A DNA stretch of 64,000 bases from Promerops cafer (Eukaryota > Chordata > Aves > Passeriformes > Nectariniidae): positions 1,276,687 through 1,340,686 of the forward strand of contig VZSE01005940.1 of NCBI GenBank assembly GCA_013398275.1, given 5' to 3'. The position numbers and the translations under genes were made by a program. Under the pieces are notes generated by a model. That model made no database searches, was not told the DNA's origin, and worked only from the letters and a program-made list of their open reading frames with translations. Positions 54,601-62,251 of the stretch are shown in pieces (positions within the stretch are counted from its first letter, which is position 1; each line of letters begins with the position of its first letter).

Positions 54601-57600
54601 AAAACATAGACAATATTAATAGATATATATTCCCTGATGGAGAATACAGGGGTCTTTATTTAAAAGTACAGCCCCTGTCTGTCACAAAAGCAAGAGACCA
54701 AGATCCTTCATGGTTAATTAAAAACACACTTAGCATTTTCTCTTAATCCAAATGAGCCACAAGGCAGGAGCTCAGACTTTGAATAAAAGTCACACACAAC
54801 CCTTGTTGCCATAAGTAGACTTCCACCTCACCGGTGCTTCTACTACAGCTCTGATAAAACTTTTACATTCGTGAGTCAAAGGTTAAACAAAGGAGAGGAA
54901 ATGTTTTCTGTCAAATAGTCAGGTAACCACTAACAGTCCTGAACTATCAGCAGGAATCTAACTTCTAGTAATCAAATAAAACTAAGGAAACTGCCTTTCC
55001 GTAGCTAAATGTCTAATGTCTAGGGGCTACTTTGCTGTCTGGAAAATTGACACAAAATGTGTAAAATTGAAACATTCTGCTTCTAAGGGATTTGCCTAAA
55101 GGAAGAGTGAAAAAGTTTCAAGCATGGTCTGAACTGAAGAACTACAAAGCCTTACCACATAAACCTGTCTTCCTTATTAGAGCATTTCATTTGGAAATGT
55201 AGGTGACAATTTTACAGTCATAAAATTAATGAAATCTAAGACTGAGCATTTTAATGATGCATTTTTTGTTCCTCTGCATACCTAAGGTCAACCTTAGAGT
55301 CCATCAAGAGTTTCAAATTATTTGTACTTTGTACTAAAACCATTCAGGTAATTCAAAATCAATTTCATGTAAACCCAGAAATCATTATTTCCACTGCAAG
55401 CAGCAGTGATACTTAGAAACAAAACCCAGAAGAATTAAGTCTACTATTATTCAAAAGCAGACATTCAAGTTTCTACGGTGCCACTTCAAACCTCAACTAG
55501 CAAAACTATTACCCAAAAGTTGGAAAATTAAAACTAGGAGAAAATATCCAGTATAGGATATGAGCTCAACAAGGTATTTTACAATATGCCTACTGTGTAT
55601 CTCTTGTCTTACAGAGCTGCATTAGCTCAACAGTTTGTGGAGGAGGAGATGACAGCAGGATTCACACCGAGAGCTTCACGAAGCAGTCATGCTGCTCAAT
55701 GAAAAGCACTAAATTAAATAAAACTTGCAAAGGAATCACAGAGAATTTCTGGAGAATAACCCAAGAGTCATTTTCTCATCTTACTATGGTTTAGCACTTT
55801 GAATTTGGCAACTGCAGTCAAGCTCTGCACATTCATTCTAGATACATTATCACAATTAAGTTCTTCAAACAAAAATGCTACCTTGGGAAATTTTTATTTC
55901 ATTTTATAAACATAGAGATTATTTGAACAATACATTCTGATTTGGAAGAAAATCCTATTTACACAATCCAAATACATGTGTATATTAAAGAAAAAGACTC
56001 AATAAAACTTTTAGAGGAATTTTGTATGTACAAGCATATTTTCTGTTTCAAACTATCCAGTTTAAAGCAAGACCATGTGACTGCAAATTGAGAGATAATT
56101 TCCTTTAATTAGTGTTTCAGATGGAGAATGAATCATAGAGCGAAGTCCCATAAATCACAAGTCTTTGATCTTACATGTAGCTTTGAGTACCTGGTGCAAA
56201 ACCTGAGGACAAGCACTCTTCACTTCAGCTTTCAGTTAAGAATCCCATTCAGCAGTTGAAATTCTATGTCTTTAGAAGCCCTAGCATAGGTTAACACATG
56301 GCTTGGTACTATCCACCAAGGACAAGTACAAGGGAAAAGCTGTGTCCTGTTCCCCACTCATCAGCCTACCCACATTTCTACAGTATTTCCTTCCAATCAC
56401 TTTGACTGGCTTGTTCCTGCTCGTCTTTAGAGGTTTTTAGTCGTGTTTCAGTTACTTATGACAATCCAACTAAGTTTTCTGTATCTGACTACCTCTAAAT
56501 GCCTTTGTAAAAGCCTCAGTCAGTAATCTTATTATAGTCCTCTTGTCCGAGGGGACACATCCATGTACACATGGAGAAGGCAGTTTGATATGGCATTTCT
56601 GTACATCTGCACCTGTGTGTTTCTACTGAAGTCCATGGCTGTTGTGCACACACCTGTGATGAACAAGTAGTCTGAATTGCCCATACATCAGCCATCATGT
56701 GTATACACACAGCAAATATAATTTTATGTCATTCTGATATATGGACAAAAGCGAGGTTGAACATGCATACACACTCTTTATATATAAAGACAGCATTCAT
56801 TTTTTTTATTATTTTGGTTAATTTAAGAACAATAAGCACATGCAAAGGAGAGACAGATAAAATGCCCACAGAAATCTGCTTAGTGGGCCTTCTTTCACTT
56901 GGTCACTTCTAATGAATTTTGGGATTCAGAGCAAAAACCAGACTGGCTCCTAGAACACATCAGATGGAAATAGGGATGCATTCCTTCTGTCTGAACTAAA
57001 CACAACACAACACATACACACACACATTCTGGAGATAAGCAGACTACCCAGCTATGAGTACAATGCTATGAAGCTAGTGCTGTTATGCATTCAGCTGTGA
57101 ACTGTAAATTTCAAATTGTCACAATAAAAGCAATAAAGGCAATGCTTTGGATACGGTTCAGTGAAAAATTATAGCTTGCCACTTTTCATTTTCCTACTTA
57201 TTTCTACCAAGTAACAGACCATTGACTAATCTTTAGCTGATGCACGTCCATGGGGAAATGTTAAAAGAAATACCCAGCTTACACCAGCTGAGAATTTACA
57301 TCCTTTGCTTTGCAGCACTCCATACAGTACTTAAATGCACTTGAGTGTGCATAACTGATTAAATGTTGTTACAGCCACACAAGCAATACAAAAAAATTTG
57401 TTTCTAGCTTGATGAGGGAAGAAAAGATTAACTCAGATAAAAGAGCTAAAAGCATACACATACATTCTCACTCTGGGCTTTAACAAGTTATGGAAAAAAA
57501 AAGGTATCACAGAGGAAAGGATTAAATATTATACATTTCAAAAGCCTAAGACTTAAATCCTTCTGAAGTATTACTAAAGGCATATTTCAAAGATCTCAGA

Positions 57601-58953
57601 AAGTAAATTAATTTCCAGAATAAAATATTTCCCTTTTGCTACTTTCATTAGATGGTATTATTTTTTTATTTTTTGCGGTATTTAGAGCAAACATTTCTTT
57701 TTAAATTACGTGCCAAAAAACATCCAGCACACTGCCTCTCAACATTAGTTTGGCATCTGTTTAAAAGTTCATTAAAATCCTGATGTGCTCTTTCCAATAA
57801 TTTTAAGCACTACTCTACAAGTCTCTATATTGGCTGGTCTTTTTTCCCCTCAGTGTTCATTTACTGATAATCCTTTTACAAGCTGATGTTGGGTTTTTCT
57901 CCCTAACTCACATGGTCTATCCTAATGACACCCTCCATGACTATCTGATATCTGTGTTGGCAAATACGTAAGAACCTGCTTTTCTCCATATTCTTCCTAC
58001 CCCACTCTCCAAAATTCTCTCTTTCCCCTTTGCTGCCAATGCATTTGGGTCCTCCTCTCTTGTGTTTGTCCAGATTCTTGCTTCAAAAGCAATTTAAATT
58101 CAATTTTGTTCTTTCTATTTGCTGCTGAACTGGATATTCCTATTTCCTCTATGGGGTTTGCAGGCTACTAGGGTCTTAATTGAAGTTGCAAATTTGTCTT
58201 TTAATGAGATCACTCTGCCTTTAATTTAATTAAAATGGTTTTAGCACTGGTGAACAATTGGGGTTTTTTGTTACCAAAACAATTATCTTAAGAGAGAAGA
58301 ATGAAAAAGCAGAGGGAGAAACAAAGTATTTCTTTGGGGTCACTCGCCCCAACATCAGTGTCTCCTCTGCAACAAAACAGCATGCTCTTGAGAATTCTCT
58401 GGATTTGTTGTTTCTTGTACTAGATATAGTCTGGGCAAAAGACTTGGAAGAGACATCCAATAATCTCCTTTCCAAGGACAGGAATACAGAATAATGTACT
58501 TTATTGTTGAATTGACAGAGTGCTTGTCAAAGATCTGATTAGAAAGTAAAAATATCCACATAACAGTCCAAGCTTCTAAGGCTGCAATGTATTGTTCTCT
58601 GCATTTAAGCAGAGATCTCATGTTATTTAAATAAAATTACTTAGCTTCACAGAAGAATACCATCATATGGGGCTTGGAGCCACTTTTAATGTGAAAGCAA
58701 CGGTAACACTGCCATAGAAAAGGAATACCCCGACAGCAAAGTTAAACACATCAGCAGAGAATTTGTAAAAGATAATTTTTTCTTGTATTTTTTATATTCA
58801 CTCATTGACTCAATCTTTATTGTACCACCTTACCTTAGAATACAGAGGCAGACCTTGCCTCCTGACGTCAAACGGCAGAATCCAAACCTTTGCTTACTTT
58901 CAATGTCGGTGAGCACAAAGGTGAAATGCTGTCCTACTTGGTTTTGCAACACC
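3595..58953 (-). CDS. DENND1B: DENND1B, partial coding region, ten exons of the DENN domain
   Basis: The product is a RAB35 exchange factor of the connecdenn family. It works on clathrin-coated and early endosomal membranes, where its DENN domain swaps GDP for GTP on RAB35. Ten minus-strand exons (listed separately) join to one base plus 304 codons without a stop. Numbering the first full codon as 1, residues 1 to about 75 finish uDENN, about 90-215 are cDENN and about 225-304 are most of dDENN. Family landmarks are FVLTDIESKQRFGFCRL, LPWFEVYYKLLN, NLTEYFVAVDVNNMLQLYAS, YWQHIYIPVLPPHLLDYC, LEDVVLLNVDTNTLETPF and QAALFGSYRDALRYK. The B paralogue is chosen over DENND1A and DENND1C because of RYKPGEPITFC followed by FVKHRSS and because of KLKKQSTATGDGVA; the remembered DENND1A protein differs there. 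All splice sites are GT-AG and phases agree, so this is a live gene, not a retrocopy. N-terminal and C-terminal exons lie outside the window. Paralogue choice rests on memory of the family, not on a search. Confidence 0.95.
3697..11664 (-). other. DENND1B: DENND1B intron between exons i and j (8.0 kb)
   Basis: This is an A+T-rich intron with no supported exon. A composite TA/CA microsatellite followed by TTTA and TTG repeats lies at about 5459-5529. A cryptic exon-like stretch (TTTCTGCAG acceptor, CAG|GTAGGA donor) lies near 6137-6173 on the minus strand, but it carries a stop in the required frame. I see no transposon. Confidence 0.75.
5459..5529. repeat. Composite TA/CA, TTTA and TTG microsatellite
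   Basis: TA-rich alternation passes into CA repeats, back to TA, then TTTA units and TTG units. Such composite dinucleotide tracts are usually length-variable between individuals. Confidence 0.85.
11665..11790 (-). CDS. DENND1B: DENND1B exon i: dDENN helices (QAALFGSYRDALRYKP)
   Basis: This 126-bp exon encodes 42 codons, residues 229-270, phase 0 at both ends. The acceptor is TGTCATGCAG and the donor CCA|GTAAGA. It encodes VSALKNKLKKQSTATGDGVA, KAFLRAQAALFGSYRDAL and RYKP. This is the first helical pair of dDENN; FLRAQAALFGSYRDAL is the family signature. Its codons are richer in G+C than the flanking DNA (several CpG, for example in the GVAKAF stretch), as expected for a constrained exon in an A+T-rich intron background. 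The ending RYKP, rather than the form remembered for DENND1A, is a key reason for calling the B paralogue. Confidence 0.97.
11930..12150. promoter_or_regulatory. Possible conserved non-coding element near exon i
   Basis: It lies 140-360 bp upstream of exon i in transcript order. It contains an AP-1 consensus TGAGTCA (12073-12079), several TTTAT/TTAAT homeodomain-like cores and TTGTCGCCATAA. There is no repeat signature. Inference only. Confidence 0.22.
12514..12548. repeat. A/G-only run
   Basis: A nearly pure purine stretch (AGAGAAAAACA, then A8, G, A7, G, A3, GGGGG). On the transcript strand it is a pyrimidine tract. Confidence 0.7.
13642..13673. repeat. 16-bp tandem duplication, two copies
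   Basis: TCTACATTCTTTTAAA is followed directly by TCTACATTCTTCTAAA, 15 of 16 bases identical. It looks like a recent local slippage or duplication. Confidence 0.9.
17639..17664. repeat. 13-bp tandem duplication, two copies
   Basis: GTGCCTTTTGTCT is followed by GTGCCTTTTGTTT, 12 of 13 bases identical. Confidence 0.85.
18849..18875. repeat. A18 run joined to GC and G7
   Basis: Eighteen A are followed by GC and seven G. It resembles a poly-A tail by length, but no recognisable retrocopy lies on its 5' side. Confidence 0.8.
19220..19345. promoter_or_regulatory. Possible conserved non-coding element near exon h
   Basis: It lies about 310-440 bp from the exon h donor, on its downstream side in transcript order. 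It contains ATTAATTAA (19234-19242), an E-box CAGGTG (19257-19262) and CCGATAATTGG (19278-19288). Inference only. Confidence 0.2.
19659..19760 (-). CDS. DENND1B: DENND1B exon h: cDENN to dDENN (LEDVVLLNVDTNTLETPF)
   Basis: This 102-bp exon encodes 34 codons, residues 195-228, phase 0 at both ends. The acceptor is TTTCTTCTTAACAG and the donor GTG|GTGAGT. It encodes RVKNRSLEDVVLLNVDTNTL then ETPFNDLNNLPGEV. The VVLLNVDTN strand ends cDENN, and the LNNLP(x)EV segment is the turn leading into dDENN. NLP with the following VVSALKNKL matches DENND1B better than the QSLPNDV form remembered for DENND1A. Confidence 0.95.
19761..21309 (-). other. DENND1B: DENND1B intron between exons g and h (1.5 kb)
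   Basis: This is the shortest intron seen. It holds a perfect short hairpin at 20188-20212 and a 6-nt stretch at 20978-20983 flanked by splice-like signals (see findings). No other structure is visible. Confidence 0.8.
20188..20212. repeat. Perfect inverted repeat, 11-bp arms, 3-nt loop
   Basis: The left arm ATAGTAGGCAT (20188-20198), loop GTG and right arm ATGCCTACTAT (20202-20212) pair perfectly. It lies in the short intron between exons g and h, 428 bp before the exon h acceptor in transcript order. No function is known. Confidence 0.9.
21310..21355 (-). CDS. DENND1B: DENND1B exon g: 46-bp cDENN exon (APMPYLIGVHLSLLE)
   Basis: This is the smallest confirmed exon in the window, 46 bp. Its first base completes cysteine 179, and 15 codons follow (residues 180-194: APMPYLIGVHLSLLE). 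The acceptor is TTTTTCTTCAG and the donor GAG|GTAAGT. APMP(F/Y)LIG(I/V)H is a DENN family hallmark in the strand-turn region of cDENN. It is much shorter than any recorded open frame and is supported by the peptide, by both splice sites and by phase (enters 2, leaves 0). The downstream intron is only 1.5 kb. Confidence 0.95.
21356..26929 (-). other. DENND1B: DENND1B intron between exons f and g (5.6 kb)
   Basis: No exon is supported. The open frame at 23241-23591 (116 codons) has no recognisable motif. A moderately G+C-richer stretch at about 24030-24260 could be an old, unrecognised repeat. A TAA-type microsatellite lies at about 26073-26092. Otherwise plain A+T-rich intron. Confidence 0.75.
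26073..26092. repeat. TA/TAA microsatellite
   Basis: A TATATA stretch followed by ATAATAATAATAATT. Short and intronic. Confidence 0.7.
26930..27030 (-). CDS. DENND1B: DENND1B exon f: cDENN core (YPMYWQHIYIPVLPPHLLDY)
   Basis: This 101-bp exon encodes residues 146-178 plus TG, the first two bases of cysteine 179. The acceptor is TATTTTTAG and the donor CTG|GTAAGA. It encodes LTACVHASAALLYP then MYWQHIYIPVLPPHLLDYC. The YPMYWQHIYIPVLPP block is the most conserved sequence of the cDENN module across DENND1 proteins. The split cysteine is completed by the next exon (TG+T), giving DYCCAPMPYL. One change from the remembered mammalian form is HA in place of HG before SAALLYP. Confidence 0.96.
30302..30375. 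repeat. 37-bp tandem duplication, two diverged copies
   Basis: Copy 1 is 30302-30338 and copy 2 is 30339-30375. They share ACATTCTCC, ATCTTGAAGTT and further matches; about 30 of 37 positions agree, with most differences being transitions. The two-copy state is therefore not very recent. Confidence 0.88.
34823..34835. repeat. C13 homopolymer
   Basis: Thirteen C in a row on the plus strand, so G13 in the DENND1B pre-mRNA. Run length may be inexact because homopolymers are error-prone in assemblies. Confidence 0.85.
35755..35900. promoter_or_regulatory. Possible intronic regulatory patch with hairpin
   Basis: This stretch is richer in G+C and CpG than its surroundings (GCCGGCCGC at 35768-35776; GAGCGCGCAG at 35861-35870). 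It holds a perfect 8-bp inverted repeat, CTGACAGG (35804-35811) and CCTGTCAG (35826-35833). The arms contain TGACAG, the core bound by TGIF/MEIS-type homeodomain proteins. A regulatory role is inference; no conservation data are available here. Confidence 0.3.
36420..36660. promoter_or_regulatory. Possible conserved non-coding element
   Basis: A dense run of mixed-composition DNA with repeated TAAT/TAATCC-type homeodomain cores (CTTAATCCAAAG, CATAATCC, GATAATCACATTATTAAAG) and no simple repeats. It looks less drifted than typical intron, but this is an impression only. Confidence 0.22.
38444..38458. repeat. C15 homopolymer
   Basis: Fifteen C between T-runs on the plus strand, so G15 in the pre-mRNA. 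It lies in the same intron as the C13 run, 3.6 kb away. Confidence 0.85.
40086..40196 (-). CDS. DENND1B: DENND1B exon e: cDENN core (NLTEYFVAVDVNNMLQLYAS)
   Basis: This 111-bp exon encodes 37 codons, residues 109-145, phase 0 at both ends. The acceptor is TTATTTAAACAG and the donor ACT|GTAAGT. It encodes RNLTEYFVAVDVNNMLQLYA followed by SMLHERRIIITSSKLST. This is the alpha/beta core of cDENN; the E-R-R-I stretch is the start of a buried beta strand shared by most DENN proteins. The open frame runs on past the acceptor into intron, but the region upstream shows no similarity. It sits between the 13.1-kb intron and a 3.0-kb intron. Confidence 0.96.
40197..43237 (-). other. DENND1B: DENND1B intron between exons d and e (3.0 kb)
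   Basis: No exon is supported. A cluster of short repeats lies at 42015-42080 (a 15-bp tandem unit, a near-palindrome and a third partial copy). A G+C-richer patch lies at about 42225-42500, where overlapping open frames in several phases are a composition effect. Confidence 0.75.
42015..42080. repeat. Small repeat cluster with near-palindrome
   Basis: GATGCTTCAATTTAA (42015) recurs 15 bp later as GATGCTTCAATAT, and CTTCAATTTAA recurs at about 42070. Between them GGATTATTTAATAATAATCC (42043-42062) is nearly self-complementary, with seven-base arms GGATTAT/ATAATCC. Confidence 0.8.
43238..43291 (-). CDS. DENND1B: DENND1B exon d: start of cDENN (HSYFITPD)
   Basis: This short exon is 54 bp, 18 codons, residues 91-108, phase 0 at both ends. 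The acceptor is TTGATTAG and the donor AGT|GTAAGT. It encodes HSYFITPDITGLPTIPES. YFITPD and GLPTIPES are conserved where the cDENN beta-sheet begins, directly before the RNLTEYFVAVD strand-helix of the next exon. It is too short to stand out as an open frame; it was recognised by its peptide and by exact fit with its neighbours. Because its length is a multiple of three, skipping it would keep the frame but delete the first cDENN strand. Confidence 0.93.
43292..47749 (-). other. DENND1B: DENND1B intron between exons c and d (4.5 kb)
   Basis: This is plain A+T-rich intron. I see no exon, transposon or strong repeat beyond short A- and T-runs. Confidence 0.75.
47750..47830 (-). CDS. DENND1B: DENND1B exon c: uDENN-cDENN linker (HPVPKAN)
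   Basis: This 81-bp exon encodes residues 64-90 as 27 whole codons, phase 0 at both ends. The acceptor is TTCCTTATAG and the donor GTG|GTAAGT. The peptide runs ENDSNDLLKSLYSHPVPKAN then ALVSLSV. The HPVP motif is typical of the linker between the uDENN and cDENN modules, and SLSV leads into the first cDENN strand. In the mammalian proteins I remember, this exon reads KANTPVNLSV; here it is KANALVSLSV, three changes in five positions. That could be lineage-specific or allelic. The frame is intact. Confidence 0.94.
47831..49695 (-). other. DENND1B: DENND1B intron between exons b and c (1.9 kb)
   Basis: A short AT microsatellite lies at about 48855-48869, and a slightly G+C-richer stretch lies at about 48450-48700 with overlapping chance open frames. 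No exon is supported. Confidence 0.75.
48855..48869. repeat. AT dinucleotide repeat
   Basis: About seven AT units. Intronic. Confidence 0.8.
49696..49765 (-). CDS. DENND1B: DENND1B exon b: uDENN helix (YLPWFEVYYKLLNTLADYLA)
   Basis: This 70-bp exon has the acceptor CTGTTTTAG and the donor CAG|GTAAAT. Its first base completes serine 40, and 23 codons follow (residues 41-63), ending AKEQ. The peptide YLPWFEVYYKLLNTLADYLA is one of the strongest DENND1 family signatures and forms a long helix at the end of the uDENN module. It enters at phase 2 and leaves at phase 0, which fits both neighbours exactly. The last residue is Q where I recall L or similar in mammals, a mild change next to the junction. 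It lies between a 9.1-kb intron that carries the CR1 and a 1.9-kb intron. Confidence 0.95.
51219..51252. repeat. A-rich AAAAC-type run
   Basis: A-runs interrupted by single or double C (AAAACCAAAACAAAACAAAA pattern), then CCCC. No element is recognisable beside it. Confidence 0.75.
53036..53810 (-). mobile_element. CR1 LINE fragment, 5'-truncated, minus strand
   Basis: Read on the minus strand, this is the 3' part of a chicken-repeat-1 retrotransposon: the end of the reverse-transcriptase frame, then the short 3' untranslated region. Diagnostic pieces are VQRRMTELVKGLEHR and RELGVFILEKRRLREDL (53534-53350), AAGTTGCACCACTGGAGG and GGATATTAGGAAAAGTTTC (about 53285-53235), TCTTTTCCAACCTACGGGAT and the terminal ATTCTGTGATTC (about 53070-53037). 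The plus-strand text TTGGAAAAGACCT is the usual reversed CR1 tail. The fragment is about 0.78 kb, against several kb for a full element, so it is 5'-truncated as most copies are. The reading frame is broken, with an in-frame stop soon after the GVLVDSG stretch near 53685. It lies in the same orientation as the host gene. The 5' edge (53800-53830) is uncertain. The subfamily cannot be set by eye. Confidence 0.93.
54100..54193. repeat. Degenerate tandem array with a CACTAATATGTAC-like unit
   Basis: Five or so imperfect units such as CACTAATATATA, CACTAGTATGTA, CACTAATATGTACCT, CACTAATGTGTACCTTAAC and CACTACTATGTACCTTAAC. Unit length grows from about 12 to over 20 bp along the array. Confidence 0.8.
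57001..57028. repeat. CACAA / CA repeat
   Basis: CACAACACAACACA followed by TACACACACACACA. Intronic microsatellite. Confidence 0.75.
58834..58953 (-). CDS. DENND1B: DENND1B exon a: uDENN core (VGQHFTFVLTDIESKQRFGF)
   Basis: This is the first visible exon, 120 bp. It begins with one base that completes a codon from the upstream exon (AG+G, arginine, if the upstream exon ends as in relatives). It then encodes residues 1-39 and ends with AG, the first two bases of serine 40. The acceptor is preceded by a T-rich run ending TTTTTCAG, and the donor is AG|GTAAGG. The peptide includes QNQVGQHFTFVLTDIESKQR and FGFCRLTSGG, a beta-strand/helix part of the longin-like uDENN module that packs against RAB35 in known DENND1B structures. 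The next exon starts with T, giving AGT and the family sequence CILSYLPWF. No exon for the preceding conserved FCFPFDVER stretch is found up to 64000, so the intron before it exceeds 5 kb. Confidence 0.95.
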
Positions 58954-59749
58954 CTGAAAAACCAGATGCAAAGCATAAAACCATTAAATCACATAAAACA
59001 TGAGCATTTAAGTCATTGGTCTCAAGTATTTTCATGCTCAATCCTCACTATAATCCTCAATACAATTCTACTGTCGGCTGTTCTTTTCCAATTCTTACAC
59101 AATCTTCTAAAGCAGAATACCTAAGAAGCTGCTAGTAATGATTAACATCTGCCATTTCTAGTTCAATCTTAGATGACCACGTTGAAAATTAATTCCCAGA
59201 GAAGCTGAAAATCATCACAGACCTCAGTCTACGAGAGAGCACAAATATTTTTTTAATTTATCCCTAGCAATATGGGGCAGAGGGCGTTGTTGTGGTTTTG
59301 TTGGTTTGTTCGGGTTCTTTTAAACCTCCAGCAAAATAAAATATAGAAGATCTCCCCCCTTGGAAAAAAGAAAGTAGCAGTTGATCAAAGGGCAAGGGAA
59401 GCTACATAGGACACAGGGATTTTTTACTGTTTAACACATGCATAACAAAGGTTTAAGGATTAGCCAAGTAATACCACTACCCCGCCTGTAGAGTCTCCCA
59501 CTCTTTTCAGTTTAGTTTAGCCCCTCATGAACATAGAGTGACCAGGATGAACCAAAAACCTGTGCTGAGCATAAAACATCAGAAGATACACTTAGTCCAG
59601 TAAAATCACCCATAATTAATGGACTTCTTTTCATTATGTAATTAAACTCAAATCATTAAAACAAGCACTTTCCTCAGTTGCCTTCAAGCCTGGAACAATC
59701 TAGTGCTCTCTTTAAACACTGTTAATACCCAATGGCTTGTGCTCAGTCC

Positions 59750-60115
59750 CTCCTTGCTCAGGTTCTGGGGCGCTGGGACTCTGCACAATAGCCAGGCCTT
59801 ACTGCTCCCCTGCCAACGCCGCAGTTTTCCCTGCCACAGCTCTGCCCCTTGCTCTGTCCCGCACTAGCAGACTGCCATGAGATGTGCAGTGTGGTTTCAG
59901 CACCCACACACACCCCGGGGCCGGGGGCTCCCACACAAACCCAGCAGCAGCTGCTCAGTCCGAGCACTGGAAATGCCCCGAGCAGAGACCTCGGCTGCCT
60001 CTGCTCCCACCGCTCCCTGCTCGGCCGTGTCCCACTCTGACCTGGAGCTTCCAGCAGCCAGGCCTGGCTTCTCCTCACACCACGGAACACCTGGAAGGGT
60101 TAGGCTGGAGGCTCT
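59750..60115. promoter_or_regulatory. G+C- and CpG-richer patch upstream of exon a
   Basis: Roughly 365 bp with clearly higher G+C than the surrounding intron and about ten CpG sites (for example CCCCGGGGCCGGGGGC, CAACGCCGCAG, CTCGGCCGTG). It starts about 0.8 kb upstream of exon a in transcript order. It could be a small internal promoter or an old G+C-rich repeat. Neither is shown. Confidence 0.3.
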
Positions 60116-62229
60116 GTGCACAACCATATTAACCCAAATTGTTTTTAATGTACTGTGTAGATCCATGTCAGGCAAAATGTCTGTACACAGGGCCACTTTA
60201 AAAATGAGATTTAAATACGGATATTTTCTATTAAAAATAGCCCAGCCAAGTTATGAGTTCAGTGGGAAGCATTTCCGATGCCATCTCACCACCTCCAAAT
60301 CACAATCTTCCCTTTGCTTCTTTAAGAGAGGCAACTCCATGTTTGACAGTCCGTGTAAAAGTGGCCCAGCTTGAAAACGGCTTCCCACACATTTTAGAAA
60401 GAGATGTGAGCAGCAAGTCCCAGATTTTTAACGTGAGAAACACTCCACGGCTAAAACTGAATTTCCACAAGAACCCAAAAGTTTGCATTTGGTCCCATTT
60501 GCTTCAAAAGAACAGCTAACAGAAGCCAGTGACCAACCATCCATCTGGACGACATTTTCTGTTCCGTTTAAAATACTGAATTAATTCTGGGTTTCTAATT
60601 TGAGAGCGCCACTTAAGAAGTGGGGGCAGCAAGGATGCCTGTTTTCCTACTCCTCTTCAGCAGAATTAAAACTGACTATATGTAAGCCTTACGTGAAAAA
60701 CAAATGATAATTGGGGATTTCAATCAATAGATGACCAGAGTGTATAAACCAGACACATAAAACATGCCATAAGTGCTAGCACCACAGTTTTAACACATGT
60801 ATAGCATGTTCCATCACGCAGACAAACACTGGACAAGTGACTTGGGGTTTGTGCCTCTCTCTTGCACTGCAGCGCATTCAGGTTGTTCAGAAATCAAGTC
60901 TCCCCTCCAGAAACAGGCAGCAGTTCCTGGCTCTGCTACCTTGACCACAGCATTGATGCCTCTCAAGTTTTTCTTAGCATGAAAATCAGCACAGATAAAA
61001 TGAAATTATTATATACCAGAATTGCCTCAACAAAATGTTATGCAGACTTTTTATTGGAGCACAAGTTAAAGCAGCCTAGCTGCAAAACCCTTCTGCAGAA
61101 TGCTGGTCCAGTCAGCTGTTTGAAGAGAGCATGATCTGCTCACTTGCAAGGGCAGAGCAGGCACAAATCGTACCCAACCAGTGCTGACAGCCTCCTCACT
61201 CATTCCTCTGCCTTGCTTTTGACTTGCTTTCAACTCTTGCCCTGCATGCTTACTTTTAATGTTAGTTCAATAATAATAAATCACTAATAATGAAGAATGT
61301 GTGTAAATACTTATTAACCCTGCAGACTACAATGGACTCTTTCAAGGTTATTACAGTTCACTATAGAAATAAAAATAGGTTTTAAAATTTTCTGTGTACC
61401 CACACAATGCAGAAAAGGCTCTTTAGTACCCATGGAGTAGGTAAAGAGTCATTTTAAAGATTTTTGTTTACACTACAGCCATTGCTCAGGCCTCATTTTA
61501 AGGGAAACTTGAGAGAGTTGACTAAGGCAGGAACTGAAGCTCTCCTTCAAACAAAAAAACAGCATGTCTAATCACGAAATTTATCCTTTGCTCTCCATAA
61601 AAACTGATCTCCTTTAAAATTATTTTGTTTAGGATAGAGCAGACGTTTGAAAATTTCTTTTTCTTCAAATTTTAGAAATTTTTGACGAGTTTTAAAAAAT
61701 TTAAGACCTTATACATGGGAATAGAAATTTCTGTTTTCTTTTAAAAGTAAGTCTTCATGTTATTGTTTCTTATAGAATATCATGTACATGTCCTTGACCA
61801 ATGTAACTAATATACACAGTTCTGACTGAAGCTTTGGTGGCTTCTACTCAAACCTGAAAGTTTCACATGCATTAGAACTCCCAAACTGATTGGGAAAACC
61901 AAACTCATCAGTCACCAGCCAGTCTCTCTAATTTCCCCCAAATCAAAGAACAGAATAGAAACTGTTTCAAGCAGGAATTTGAAAACCAGATGTTAAGGTG
62001 GTGGCACAAGCTGATGGAGAGACTGGGGAGACAGTAACACTAGGTTCGGCATTCTCCTTCAGCTAATTGCTATCCCCTCATCTAAGCTTCACAGACCATT
62101 TTCTTCACTTCCAGGGCCATTCCAGGATCCACAAGTCCACAGCTCCGGCTCCCTGTGTGGAGAGTTCCTCTGTTCCAACCAAGCTATCTGATTTGAGCTC
62201 TGCCTCCCAAAAAACCCACCCCAATTCAG

Positions 62230-62251
62230 AAAAAAAAAAAAAAAAAAAAAA
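62230..62251. repeat. A22 homopolymer
   Basis: Twenty-two A on the plus strand. No target-site duplication or retrocopy was recognised around it. Confidence 0.85.

Larger units (their letters stand above)
49766..58833 (-). other. DENND1B: DENND1B intron between exons a and b (9.1 kb)
   Basis: This intron holds the CR1 fragment (about 53036-53810), an A-rich run (51219-51252), a degenerate tandem array (54100-54193) and a CA-type run (57001-57028). No exon is supported. Confidence 0.78.

Noticed and set aside
59877..60374. 165-codon open frame on the plus strand
   Set aside because: It overlaps other long frames on both strands in a G+C-rich patch, where stops are rare by composition. No domain, splice context or similarity is recognised.
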